A stretch of 64,000 nucleotides of DNA from Chitinophagales bacterium (GCA_020636545.1 JACJXS010000015.1:58215-122214), one strand, 5' to 3'; numbered from the stretch's first letter, positions 24,439 to 32,444 are shown. Numbers and translations: made by a program. Notes: generated by a model not told the origin, from the sequence alone.

Positions 24439-25647
24439 TTATTGTAATTTATCATTATTCCAATTTTGAGGATTGTTTTTTATATAATCCGAGATAGCTT
24501 TATGTGATTTTTCATTTCGAATGATATGTTCGTAAAAATTACGTTGCCATATTTTATAATTTAATGTTTTAATTTTTTCCGTTGAGGCGGTTGGGGCGAA
24601 TTCCGTTGAGGCGGTTGGGGCGAATTCCGTTGGGGCGAATTCCGTTGGGGCGAATTGCAATTCGCCCGTACTATCGGAAAAAATTGATTTGCTCTTATTA
24701 TCGGAAATAATCTCTTTGCTCTTATTATTAGAAATTATAGAATCTTCTGAATTATTGGGGATTATTGGTGCGGTTGAGGCGAATTCCGTTGGGGCGGTTG
24801 GGGCGAATTCCGTTTGGGCGAATTCCATTGGGGCAAATTGCAATTCGCCCGTACTACTATTAAGATTCTTTTCTTCCGAATTATTAGAAATTAGAGCTTC
24901 GCTCATATTATCCTTTTCCTTTAAAATTAAATCTTTTATTCTTTTTATTGTAGCGATTTTAAATCCTCTTATTATGGAGCCGATAGTTTGAGATGGGGAT
25001 TTGAATTTTGGGGCGGTTGGGGGGAATTCCGTTGGGGCGGTTGGGGCGAATTGCAATTCGCCCGTACTATCGAAAAAAATTGATTCGCTCTTATTATCAG
25101 AAATAATCTCTTCGCCCGTATTATCGGAAATAATCTCTTCGCCCGTATTATCGGAAATAATCTCTTCGCCCGTATTATCGGAAATAATTGATTCGCTCTT
25201 ATTCTCGGAAATAATTGATTCGCTCTTATTATCAGAAATAATCTCTTTGCCCGTATTTTCGGAAATAATTGATTCGCTCTTATTATCAGAAATAATCTCT
25301 TCGCCCGTACTACTATTAAGATTCTCTTCTTTCGAATTATTAGAAATTAAAGCTTCGTCCATATTATTTTCTTTTTTAAAAATAATTTCGATGATTCCAT
25401 GGATATGATTGGGCATGATGATGTATTCGTGGATGCGGCAATTATCTCGAATGTTTTCGGTGTTTGCCCATTCTTCGAATGCAATTTGTCCGTATTCATT
25501 TAATATCATTTCACCGTTTTCTATTGCTCCAAATAAATTTGCTCTATCTTGGCAACATATTGTAATAAAATACAATCCTGCCTGTGCATAATCATATCCT
25601 TTTAATCGGATAGAACGACGATGGTGTTTTTGGGGATTGTATGGCAT
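24439..25647 (-). CDS. REP-associated tyrosine transposase (RAYT, IS200/IS605-like Y1) with in-frame repeat inserts
   Basis: HUH single-strand transposase. The N-terminal part, LKGYDYAQAGLYFITICCQDR with LNEYGQIAFEEW, leads to the HUH motif MPNHIHGII (His81, His83). The C-terminal YKIWQRNFYEHIIRNEK and YIKNNPQNW are typical RAYT blocks with candidate nucleophile tyrosines. The family is about 160-240 residues long; this protein has 402 because of two low-complexity inserts, at about residues 91-213 and 243-357. Both inserts begin with a related NM[DS]EALISNNS block and contain 9-residue repeats and the GELQFAPT motif encoded by a REP-like palindrome. The core reads through without a stop. It lies between hsdM and hsdS on their strand. 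Confidence 0.88.
   Translation of the reverse strand: MPYNPQKHHRRSIRLKGYDYAQAGLYFITICCQDRANLFGAIENGEMILNEYGQIAFEEWANTENIRDNCRIHEYIIMPNHIHGIIEIIFKKENNMDEALISNNSKEENLNSSTGEEIISDNKSESIISENTGKEIISDNKSESIISENKSESIISDNTGEEIISDNTGEEIISDNTGEEIISDNKSESIFFDSTGELQFAPTAPTEFPPTAPKFKSPSQTIGSIIRGFKIATIKRIKDLILKEKDNMSEALISNNSEEKNLNSSTGELQFAPMEFAQTEFAPTAPTEFASTAPIIPNNSEDSIISNNKSKEIISDNKSKSIFSDSTGELQFAPTEFAPTEFAPTASTEFAPTASTEKIKTLNYKIWQRNFYEHIIRNEKSHKAISDYIKNNPQNWNNDKLQ
24648..24667. repeat. 20-bp palindrome in RAYT insert 2 (copy 2)
   Basis: Exact copy of GGGCGAATTGCAATTCGCCC, read on the minus strand as GELQFAP. Several GGGGCGAATTCCGTT units abut it at 24579-24650 and encode the PTEFA repeats. Confidence 0.9.
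24661..24741. repeat. three 27-bp repeats in RAYT insert 2
   Basis: Encode SIISNNKSK, EIISDNKSK and SIFSDSTGE (residues 303-329). They are the same 9-residue unit as the longer array in insert 1. Confidence 0.8.
24831..24850. repeat. 20-bp palindrome in RAYT insert 2, one mismatch (copy 3)
   Basis: GGGCAAATTGCAATTCGCCC; the single change from the other copies breaks one base pair of the palindrome. Read as GELQFAP on the minus strand. Confidence 0.85.
25044..25063. repeat. 20-bp palindrome in RAYT insert 1 (copy 4)
   Basis: Exact copy of GGGCGAATTGCAATTCGCCC at the end of the 27-bp array, read as GELQFAP. Confidence 0.9.
25057..25299. repeat. nine tandem 27-bp repeats in RAYT insert 1
   Basis: Nine 9-residue units covering residues 117-197, alternating EIISDNTGE, EIISDNKSE and SIISENKSE-type versions. 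The middle three units are identical, which points to recent expansion. The period is a multiple of three, so unit gain or loss keeps the frame open. Confidence 0.9.
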
Positions 25648-25724
25648 ATTTGTTTTTTTTGTATTGTGATTTTTTTTATTGCTGTGATATAACTGATTCT
25701 TTTTTTTATTGAATCATCTGGATA

Positions 25725-25754
25725 ATTGAATCACAAAAATCAAGGATTAGACAG
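25725..25754. repeat. transposase-flanking repeat, hsdM side
   Basis: ATTGAATCACAAAAATCAAGG plus an ATTAGACAG end. It is a direct near match to 24365-24393 and includes the hsdM stop codon (25747-25749). Confidence 0.65.
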
Positions 25755-27291
25755 TTTCTATCTCTTTAATAATTTTATCAATATCCGTACGCAAAGCATT
25801 TATTTTCTTTACCGTTTCAGCAATCTCTGCATTCAACACTTTTATATCAATCACTTCTCGATTGTCTTTGGCTTCTACATAAGAGCTTACGGAAAGATTG
25901 TAATCATTTTCGGCAATTTTGCTGTTTTCAACAGTGATGGCGGTATGTGCAACATTTTCTTTTTTGTCGAACAGTTCCATAATGCGTTCAATGTGGCTGT
26001 CTTCCAATACATTATTATTAGTTACTTTTTTGAAGAAATCTTCGCCACTTGCATCAATAAACTGGGTGCTATTTTCTTTTTTGTTTTTGGAAAGTACCAA
26101 AATATTTACGGCTATTGAAGTGCCAAAAAACAAGTTGGGAGCAAGGGAAATTACTGTTTCTACAAAATTATTATCCACCAAATATTGACGGATTTTCTGC
26201 TCGGCACCGCCACGGTAAAAAATACCTGGAAAGCATACAATGGCAGCTCTTCCTTTGCTAGATAGATAACTTAAAGCGTGCAATACAAAGGCAAAATCGG
26301 CTTTAGATTTGGGAGCTAAAACGCCTGCCGGAGCAAAACGGTCGTCATTAATTAAAGTAGGGTCATCACTACCAATCCAAGTTACCGAGTATGGAGGATT
26401 AGAAACAATGGCATCAAAAGGTTTTTCGTCGCCCAATGCAGGTTTTAAAAGTGTATCGCCTAGCAAAATATGGAATTTATCGTAATTGATATTGTGCAAA
26501 AACATATTCATACGAGCCAAGTTATAAGTGGTATGGTTGATTTCTTGTCCAAAAAATCCTTCTTCAATAATATGACTGTCGAAATGTTTTTTGGCTTGCA
26601 AGAGCAATGAACCTGAGCCACAGGCGGGGTCGTAAATTTTATTTACCTTTTTTTTCTTGTGTAAAGCCAATTGAGCAATGAGCTTGGAAACTGTTTGAGG
26701 CGTAAAAAATTCACCACCTGATTTTCCAGCATTCGCTGCATAGTTGGAAATCAGGAACTCGTAAGCATCACCAAACAAGTCGATTTGATTATTTTCAAAA
26801 TTGCCAAAATTGAGTTCTTCTACGCCTTTTAGCACGGCAGCCAATCGTTTGTTTTTATCTGGAACGGAATTTCCCAAGCGATTGCTTGTAGTATCAAAAT
26901 CGGCAAACAAACCTTTGATATCGTCTTCAGAAGCATAACCATTGGCAGAGCTTTCAATGGCATCAAAAATAGCTTTGAGCTCGGTGTTCAAATTTTTGTT
27001 GGTGCTTGCGGATTTGGCAATATTTACAAAAAGCTGTGAAGGATAAATGAAATAGCCTTTGGTTTTAATGGCATCGTCTTTTATTTCTGAAGAGATGACA
27101 TCATCTGATAAATCGGCATAAACTGTGTCTGCATCGTCAAAATGCTTGGAGAAATTTTCGCTGATAAAGCGGTAAAACAGAGCTCCGAGAACAAACTGTT
27201 TAAAATCCCATCCATCAACGGCTCCACGTACTTCATTGGCTATTTTCCATATTTTGGCTTGTAATTCGGCTCTTTGTGCGGTACTTGTCAT
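25747..27291 (-). CDS. hsdM: type I restriction-modification DNA methyltransferase subunit
   Basis: N6-adenine methyltransferase of the type I complex, 514 residues. The N-terminal HsdM helical domain has WKIANEVRGAVDGWDFKQFVLGALFYRFISENF. The SAM-binding motif I is YDPACGSGSLLLQAKKHF (about residue 225), and the catalytic motif IV is SNPPYSV (about residue 299). The adjoining GEFFTPQTVSKLIAQL is typical. It is first in the operon; the transposase gene and its flanking repeats separate it from hsdS. All three core RM subunits look intact. Confidence 0.96.
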   Translation of the reverse strand: MTSTAQRAELQAKIWKIANEVRGAVDGWDFKQFVLGALFYRFISENFSKHFDDADTVYADLSDDVISSEIKDDAIKTKGYFIYPSQLFVNIAKSASTNKNLNTELKAIFDAIESSANGYASEDDIKGLFADFDTTSNRLGNSVPDKNKRLAAVLKGVEELNFGNFENNQIDLFGDAYEFLISNYAANAGKSGGEFFTPQTVSKLIAQLALHKKKKVNKIYDPACGSGSLLLQAKKHFDSHIIEEGFFGQEINHTTYNLARMNMFLHNINYDKFHILLGDTLLKPALGDEKPFDAIVSNPPYSVTWIGSDDPTLINDDRFAPAGVLAPKSKADFAFVLHALSYLSSKGRAAIVCFPGIFYRGGAEQKIRQYLVDNNFVETVISLAPNLFFGTSIAVNILVLSKNKKENSTQFIDASGEDFFKKVTNNNVLEDSHIERIMELFDKKENVAHTAITVENSKIAENDYNLSVSSYVEAKDNREVIDIKVLNAEIAETVKKINALRTDIDKIIKEIETV

Positions 27292-27386
27292 TTTTTCTTT
27301 TATTATTTACTTAATTTTCAATGTATAATTCTCAAAATACTTAGTAAGATAGTTTTAGTTTTTTTTGGCTTTTGTTTAGCTAAATT

Positions 27387-27394
27387 CAAAAATA
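27387..27394 (-). promoter_or_regulatory. candidate -7 box for the hsd operon
   Basis: TATTTTTG on the minus strand, 95 nt before hsdM. It is an exact TAnnTTTG match in a very AT-rich region, so chance is possible; no -33 TTTG is seen. Confidence 0.35.
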
Positions 27395-27678
27395 GAATAT
27401 TTAATTCTACTGTTTTTAAAAATAGAAAATTCTTTTGATACTATATCTATAATATCTATTAGGAATTACTTTAAATCTTGATATATTTTGTATTATGATA
27501 ATTGCAAATAAATCTATTTTTATAAATTTAAAACCAAACTCTTTTTAATCTTCATTGTTATGCAATATTTCTTAATCTTCAACAACACTGCAATAATTGT
27601 GGTATAAAATTTAATGAAAGCCTTGGATGATTTTGTAATTGGATATTTGCAATAGTCGTGTTCCTAGATTTTTTTTAA

Positions 27679-27686
27679 TAGATTTG
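27679..27686 (+). promoter_or_regulatory. -7 box abutting the start of the phosphodiesterase gene
   Basis: TAGATTTG ends only 3 nt before the ATG at 27690. If used, the mRNA would begin at or next to the start codon. Confidence 0.4.
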
Positions 27687-27689
27687 TAA

Positions 27690-28592
27690 ATGATAAAAAT
27701 CGCAATTTCTTTTTTCTTTATTCTAGTAATAAATTTTTCTGAGGCTCAAATTATGCCCATAAATCCAACACAATTACCTGAGCAAGAAGTTGCTTTAGAT
27801 AGTTTAAAAATGCTTTCTTGGAATATATATATGCTTCCGCCTATGCTTAAATTTACTGGAAAGAAAAAGCGTTCTATTCATATCGCCAACCAACTTTTGA
27901 CGACTGATTATGATTTAATTGTATTTCAGGAAGCTTTTCATCGTGGTGCAAGACGAAGAATGGTTAAAAGAATGCAGACTGATTATCCTTATAGAATTGG
28001 ACCCGCTTTTAAAAGTAATTTTTCTATTAAAACATCTGATGGAATTTGGATAATGTCAAAGTTTCCTATCGAAGAGGTTGATAAAATAAAATATAAAGCA
28101 AAAAAAGGCATTGATAGAATGGCAAAAAAGGGAGCTTTAATGGTCAAGCTAAATAAAAATGGACAAGAATTTTATGTTGTAGGCACTCATTTGAATGCTG
28201 CAGGATCCGATGATTATAGAATCTGTCAGTTAAAACAACTTAAAACAGAATTATTAGATAAATACGAAAAAGATAGCCTTCCAACGATTGTAGCTGGCGA
28301 CTTAAATGTCGATAAATATAAAAGGAGTTTGTATGATAGTATGTTAGGTATTTTGAATGTCAATGATTATAAAATGGAAGGAGATTTACAATTAACTTAT
28401 GATTATACAAAGAATACTTTAGCTTATGGAAAATCTCAAAATTGGATAGATTATATTTTTCTAATGCAACATCAATTAAAAGTTGAAGACGTAAAACGTG
28501 AAGTGAAAATCATTGAAAGCCCTTGGTCTAAAAAACACCAATCACTTTCTGACCATCATGCTGTTGAGATGAAATTATACTACAAAAAGTAA
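27690..28592 (+). CDS. secreted endonuclease/exonuclease/phosphatase-fold enzyme, sphingomyelinase-like
   Basis: 300 residues with an export signal (FFFILVINFSEAQ) and the DNase I/sphingomyelinase fold. Seen in order: LSWNIYMLP (metal-site Asn), LIVFQEAFHRGARRRM (metal-binding Glu), FYVVGTHLNAAGSDDYR, VAGDLNVDKY, and the C-terminal SLSDHHAVEM with the catalytic His pair. The TYDYTKNTLAYGKSQNWIDYIFL segment resembles bacterial sphingomyelinase C more than DNases. It probably cleaves a phosphodiester in an exported or outer-membrane setting. The sphingolipid substrate is an inference. It is monocistronic, converging with smpB. Confidence 0.8.
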   Translation: MIKIAISFFFILVINFSEAQIMPINPTQLPEQEVALDSLKMLSWNIYMLPPMLKFTGKKKRSIHIANQLLTTDYDLIVFQEAFHRGARRRMVKRMQTDYPYRIGPAFKSNFSIKTSDGIWIMSKFPIEEVDKIKYKAKKGIDRMAKKGALMVKLNKNGQEFYVVGTHLNAAGSDDYRICQLKQLKTELLDKYEKDSLPTIVAGDLNVDKYKRSLYDSMLGILNVNDYKMEGDLQLTYDYTKNTLAYGKSQNWIDYIFLMQHQLKVEDVKREVKIIESPWSKKHQSLSDHHAVEMKLYYKK

Positions 28593-28605
28593 AAGATATT
28601 CAAAG

Positions 28606-29070
28606 CTATCTATATGATTTTTTGATTCTATCTATATTTTTTTGCTCATCACGAGCTTTTATAGTTTCACGTTTATCGAACGATTTTTTACCTCTTGCAA
28701 GATAGATTTCAAGTTTGCATAAATTGCGTTCATTAAAAAATAATTTATAAGGAATAATTGTAAAACCTCTTTCTTTTATTTTGGAGTGCAACTTTTTTAG
28801 TTCTCTTTTTTGTAAAAGCAATTTTCTTTGACGAAGAGGAACATGGTTGTTGTACGTACCAAAGCTATATTCTGCAATGTGTAAATTTTTTACCCAAAGT
28901 TCATCATCTTTAAAAAAACAATAACTATCTGATAAATTGGCTTTGCCTTCTCGAATAGATTTTATTTCAGTTCCAGCGAGAATAATACCAGCTTTATACG
29001 ACTCTAAAAGTTCGTAATTGAAACTAGCTTTACGATTGACCAATTCGATATGAGTAGCTTTTTTTGCCAT
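28606..29070 (-). CDS. smpB: SsrA-binding protein SmpB
   Basis: Partner of tmRNA in trans-translation. Length is 154 residues. ELLESYKAGIILAGTEIKSIREGKANLSDSY, the NHVPLRQRKLLLQKRELKKL region and GKKSFDKRETIKARDEQKNIDR near the C-terminus are diagnostic. A -7 box (TATCTTTG, minus strand) lies 7 nt upstream of the ATG. The tmRNA gene itself is not in the window. Confidence 0.97.
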   Translation of the reverse strand: MAKKATHIELVNRKASFNYELLESYKAGIILAGTEIKSIREGKANLSDSYCFFKDDELWVKNLHIAEYSFGTYNNHVPLRQRKLLLQKRELKKLHSKIKERGFTIIPYKLFFNERNLCKLEIYLARGKKSFDKRETIKARDEQKNIDRIKKSYR

Positions 29071-29077
29071 TGGCTCG

Positions 29078-29085
29078 CAAAGATA
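29078..29085 (-). promoter_or_regulatory. -7 promoter box for smpB
   Basis: TATCTTTG on the minus strand, an exact consensus match 7 nt before the start codon. Confidence 0.5.
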
Positions 29086-29208
29086 TAAATAATAGAGATT
29101 GTAAGCTGTAAAAAAACAAAGTTTTTAGTGGTTAAATAACCTTATTTTAGAAATTGATTACTTATTTTATTGAAAAAATTAGCATCTTTGTCCAGTTAAA
29201 ATCATTCT

Positions 29209-30726
29209 ATGCTGAGTATTATTTACTTTTATCTTTTGTATTATTTCCTACATTTTTCTTTATATGGTATTTTTAAAAAGGCAGGAAAAAATCCTATACA
29301 TGTATTTATTCCTTTTTTACAAGATGCTACTTGGTTAGAAATTATTGGTAAAAATAAACTTAAAGCATTTTGGGGTTTGATTCCGTATGTGAATTTTCTA
29401 TTTGCATTAACGTGGGTAACTGATACCTTAAATTGTTTTGGAAAAACCTCTTTTTTACACCATACTTTTGCTTCATTATTTGGTTTTATTTCGTTTAGTT
29501 ATATTGGTTTTGTAGATAAAAATGCAAAATATTTAGGACCATTATACGCTGATAAAAATTTCAAACATAAACGAAATATGGCAAGAGAATGGGGCGATGC
29601 AATTGTATTTGCTGTAATTGCTGCAACTTTTGTGAGAATGTTTACTTTGGAAGCATATAAAATACCAACCACTTCGATGGAAGGTTCATTATTGGCAGGC
29701 GATTTTTTATTTGTTTCAAAATTTAATTATGGAGCAAGAATCCCACAAACGCCCATTGCATTTCCATTTGCACATCATACCATGCCACTTGGTTTAGGCA
29801 AGGCTTATTCCACATTAATTCAGTTGCCTTACAAAAGATTGCCAGGTTTTGAAAAAGTAACAAAAGGAGATGTAGTGGTTTTTAATTATCCAGGCGATGC
29901 GGTAGAACATCCAGAACGTCCGATAGATAAAAGAGAAAATTATGTAAAACGATGTGTTGGTACACCGGGCGATACTTTGCAAATTATCAATCGTCAATTG
30001 TTTATCAATAATGAAAAACAAGCACATTATACCAATATGCAGTTTTTGTATAGTGTAGTTTTAAAACAAAAATTAAATCGTCCATTGATTGATGAGTTAG
30101 GCTTATTATGGTTTTATGATTTTGCGATAAATTATGCTGATGGTTATGGTAATCCAATAGCACCATTGAATCAAATTGAAGAAGATTTTGATAATTATAT
30201 TTCTCAGTCGGATAGTGTTTTGATATTCTTGACAGATAATCAAATAGAATTGATGAAGCAAAAAAACTTAATTCAAACCATAGCCGAATTTAAACAAGAA
30301 CAACCCATTCAATTTTTGGAAGATATTTTTATAGCTCCGAGTCAATTGGGTTGGACAGTCGATAATTTTGGGCCTTTAGTGATTCCTAAAAAAGACATGA
30401 CAATTGATTTGACTGCTGAAAATTTTGTAAAATATTATTCAACGATAAAATATTTTGAAAAACATTCGATAGAAGTAAATAATAATAGACAATTTATCAT
30501 TGATGGAAAATTAGCAACACAATTTACGTTTACACAAGATTATTATTTTATGATGGGCGATAATCGACATAATTCCGCTGATTCAAGATTTTGGGGCTTT
30601 GTGCCAGAAGACCATATCGTTGGAAAGCCATTGTTTGTTTGGTTATCTATGAATAATTTTGAACAAATACCAAAATCAATTAAGTGGAATAGAATGTTTA
30701 AATCGGTTACAAATTTGAGTAAATAA
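29209..30726 (+). CDS. lepB: signal peptidase I
   Basis: Membrane-bound Ser/Lys leader peptidase, 505 residues. Two or three hydrophobic segments precede the catalytic part (FYLLYYFLHFSLYGIF at the start and IVFAVIAATFVRMF near residue 130). Box B with the nucleophile is TTSMEGSLLAGDFLFVSKF (Ser at about 155). The general-base Lys is in ENYVKRCVGTPGD (about 246), and box E is MGDNRHNSADSRFWGFVPEDHI. Some 190 residues separate the Lys box from box E, much longer than in E. coli; long inserts are usual in Bacteroidota LepB. Confidence 0.95.
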   Translation: MLSIIYFYLLYYFLHFSLYGIFKKAGKNPIHVFIPFLQDATWLEIIGKNKLKAFWGLIPYVNFLFALTWVTDTLNCFGKTSFLHHTFASLFGFISFSYIGFVDKNAKYLGPLYADKNFKHKRNMAREWGDAIVFAVIAATFVRMFTLEAYKIPTTSMEGSLLAGDFLFVSKFNYGARIPQTPIAFPFAHHTMPLGLGKAYSTLIQLPYKRLPGFEKVTKGDVVVFNYPGDAVEHPERPIDKRENYVKRCVGTPGDTLQIINRQLFINNEKQAHYTNMQFLYSVVLKQKLNRPLIDELGLLWFYDFAINYADGYGNPIAPLNQIEEDFDNYISQSDSVLIFLTDNQIELMKQKNLIQTIAEFKQEQPIQFLEDIFIAPSQLGWTVDNFGPLVIPKKDMTIDLTAENFVKYYSTIKYFEKHSIEVNNNRQFIIDGKLATQFTFTQDYYFMMGDNRHNSADSRFWGFVPEDHIVGKPLFVWLSMNNFEQIPKSIKWNRMFKSVTNLSK

Positions 30727-30776
30727 AAATAAAATGTTGTGTAACTTTTGTTGCACTGCTTATCCTAATATTAGAT

Positions 30777-30784
30777 TAATTTTG
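30777..30784 (+). promoter_or_regulatory. -7 box abutting the rhodanese-thioredoxin gene
   Basis: TAATTTTG ends 4 nt before the ATG at 30789. A TTTG at 30747-30750 is a possible but rather distant -33 element. Confidence 0.45.
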
Positions 30785-30788
30785 ACTT

Positions 30789-31520
30789 ATGAAAAAATAT
30801 TATTTTATACTCGTTTTTGTGCTTGGATTTGTTGCTTGTAATAATGGCAATGCCTCGCAAGATAATGGCACAACACAAAGCATCAATGAAAATTTAGATG
30901 TTAATCAATTTGCTGAAAAAGTTGTAGGCAATTCAGGAATTCATTTATTAGATGTAAGAACAGAAGAAGAGTATGCTTCAGGACATTTAGAAAATGCTCA
31001 AAATATTAATATCAATGGTGCAAGTTTTGCAGATGAAGTTGCAAAGTTAGATAAAAATAAGCCTGTGTATCTGTATTGTCTTTCAGGAGCAAGAAGTGCG
31101 AAGGCTGCTTCTTATTTAAGTCAGCAAGGATTTAAAGAAGTATATAATTTAAAAGGTGGAATTATTGCTTGGAAAGGAGCAGAAAAACCTGTAACGCAAG
31201 AAAGTAACGCAAACAAAGGTTTGAATTTGGCTGATTATAATAAATTGGTAAGTGCGGATAAAATGGTATTAGTAGATTTTTATGCACCTTGGTGTGGGCC
31301 ATGCAAAATACTTTCTCCAATTGTAAAAGAAGTAGAAACAGAAATGGGTACTTTCAAATTGCAGAAAATTAATTATGATGAAGCAGGAGAGGTGGTAAGC
31401 CATCTAAAAATAGCAGCAATCCCATTATTAGTTTTATATAAAGAAGGTAAAGAAGTTTGGAAACATAATGGAACTATAGAGAAAGCAGAATTGAAAAAAA
31501 TTATTCAACAATATCAGTAA
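30789..31520 (+). CDS. lipoprotein with fused rhodanese and thioredoxin domains
   Basis: 243 residues. An N-terminal lipoprotein signal (YYFILVFVLGFVAC) would anchor it in a membrane. Residues about 35-125 form a rhodanese domain with LLDVRTEEEYASGHLENA and the active-site loop YCLSGARSAKAA (catalytic Cys present). Residues about 150-243 form a thioredoxin domain with DFYAPWCGPCKILSPI (redox CxxC) and the cis-proline AAIPLL. It is likely a periplasmic sulfur or disulfide carrier. The joining of the two activities in one lipoprotein is the notable point. A terminator follows. Confidence 0.9.
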   Translation: MKKYYFILVFVLGFVACNNGNASQDNGTTQSINENLDVNQFAEKVVGNSGIHLLDVRTEEEYASGHLENAQNININGASFADEVAKLDKNKPVYLYCLSGARSAKAASYLSQQGFKEVYNLKGGIIAWKGAEKPVTQESNANKGLNLADYNKLVSADKMVLVDFYAPWCGPCKILSPIVKEVETEMGTFKLQKINYDEAGEVVSHLKIAAIPLLVLYKEGKEVWKHNGTIEKAELKKIIQQYQ

Positions 31521-31541
31521 TAAAAATACGAATGAGCAAAG

Positions 31542-31567
31542 AGCATCATCGTAAGATGGTGCTTTTT
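31542..31567. terminator. terminator between converging genes
   Basis: Stem AGCATCATC with GATGGTGCT (one G-T pair), loop GTAA, then a T run. It lies 21 nt after the rhodanese-thioredoxin gene and just past the end of the AMP nucleosidase gene. Confidence 0.8.
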
Positions 31568-31571
31568 GTTT

Positions 31572-32348
31572 TTAATCTTCGAAGCGTAAGTGCTTAATCG
31601 TGGTGGTTTTATTTTGTAATTGTTGCAAAGATGCAATGCCAATTTTTAAATGTAAATCAACATAATTTTTGGTTACATTTTTATCACTTTCACTAGTTTT
31701 TATACCTTCAGGAATCATAGGTTGGTCGGAAACTAATAGCAATGCACCAACTGGAATTTCATTGGCAAAAGCAACACTAAAAATTGTAGCAGTTTCCATA
31801 TCAATAGCCATAGCACGAAGTTTACGTAAATACTCTTTAAAAGTATCATCATGTTCCCAAACTCTTCGGTTGGTGGTATAAACTGTTCCAGTCCAATAAT
31901 CTTGCTGAAACTCACGAATCGTCGTGGAAATAGCTTTTTGTAGTGCAAATGATGGCAATGCCGGAACTTCTGGAGGAAAATAATCATTGCTTGTACCATC
32001 GCCACGAATTGCAGCAATTGGTAAGACAAAATCGCCAATTTCATTCTTTTTTTTCAGTCCACCACATTTGCCTAAAAACAGTGCAGCTTTTGGCTTGATG
32101 GCAGAAAGCAAATCTAAAATTGTTGCAGCGACGGCACTCCCCATTCCGAAGTTGATAATCGTTATATTTCCAGCAGTAGCATTTGGCATTGGACTATTTA
32201 ATCCATCGACTTCAACTTGATGAATTTCAGCAAATAATTCTATATATTTCTCAAAATTAGTCAATAAAATATACTCTCCAAATTCTTCAAGTTTCTTACC
32301 TGTATAACGTGGCAACCAATTGTGTACAATCTCTTCTTTAGTTTTCAT
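31572..32348 (-). CDS. amn: AMP nucleosidase, short Bacteroidota type
   Basis: Hydrolyses AMP to adenine and ribose 5-phosphate. The 258-residue protein has the nucleoside-phosphorylase/nucleosidase fold: INFGMGSAVAATILDLL, LFLGKCGGLKKKNEIGDFVLP, and the substrate-binding AMAIDMETATIFSVAF with LLLVSDQPMIPEG. It begins MKTKEEIVHNWLPRYTG and lacks the N-terminal regulatory domain of the longer E. coli Amn. The family resembles other purine nucleosidases, so AMP as substrate rests on the overall match. Confidence 0.86.
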   Translation of the reverse strand: MKTKEEIVHNWLPRYTGKKLEEFGEYILLTNFEKYIELFAEIHQVEVDGLNSPMPNATAGNITIINFGMGSAVAATILDLLSAIKPKAALFLGKCGGLKKKNEIGDFVLPIAAIRGDGTSNDYFPPEVPALPSFALQKAISTTIREFQQDYWTGTVYTTNRRVWEHDDTFKEYLRKLRAMAIDMETATIFSVAFANEIPVGALLLVSDQPMIPEGIKTSESDKNVTKNYVDLHLKIGIASLQQLQNKTTTIKHLRFED

Positions 32349-32415
32349 ATTCTAAATGTAAGTATTTTTTTTATAGATATTTCCGATTTATATGCTAAAA
32401 TCATTGAAAATAAAT

Positions 32416-32423
32416 TAATTTTG
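32416..32423 (+). promoter_or_regulatory. -7 promoter box for the DUF4105 gene
   Basis: TAATTTTG, an exact match, 21 nt before the ATG at 32445. It lies inside the extra N-terminal part that a longer reading would give, and so argues for the shorter start. Confidence 0.5.
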
Positions 32424-32444
32424 TACTTCTTTTATATATTGCAG

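Larger units (their letters stand above)
27292..27689. other. 398-bp AT-rich divergent spacer between hsdM and the phosphodiesterase gene
   Basis: No open frame of note and no RNA gene recognised. It holds candidate -7 boxes for both neighbours (27387-27394 minus, 27679-27686 plus). No inverted repeat strong enough to call an operator was found. Confidence 0.6.

Noticed and set aside
25057..25299. 27-bp direct repeats that could be taken for a CRISPR array
   Set aside because: The repeats are contiguous with no unique spacers, have a codon-multiple period, and are part of an open coding frame; no cas genes are nearby.
24689..25408. Open plus-strand frames opposite the transposase (about 100 and 135 codons)
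   Set aside because: They arise from the repeats read on the opposite strand and have no family match or start context.
19443..27291. Larger antiviral defence island
   Set aside because: Only the type I RM genes, a transposase and a four-helix-bundle gene are present; flanking genes are ordinary housekeeping or exported proteins.
29209..30726. LepB of 505 residues as an unusual fusion
   Set aside because: Long inserts and extra N-terminal helices are common in Bacteroidota signal peptidases, and all catalytic boxes are intact.
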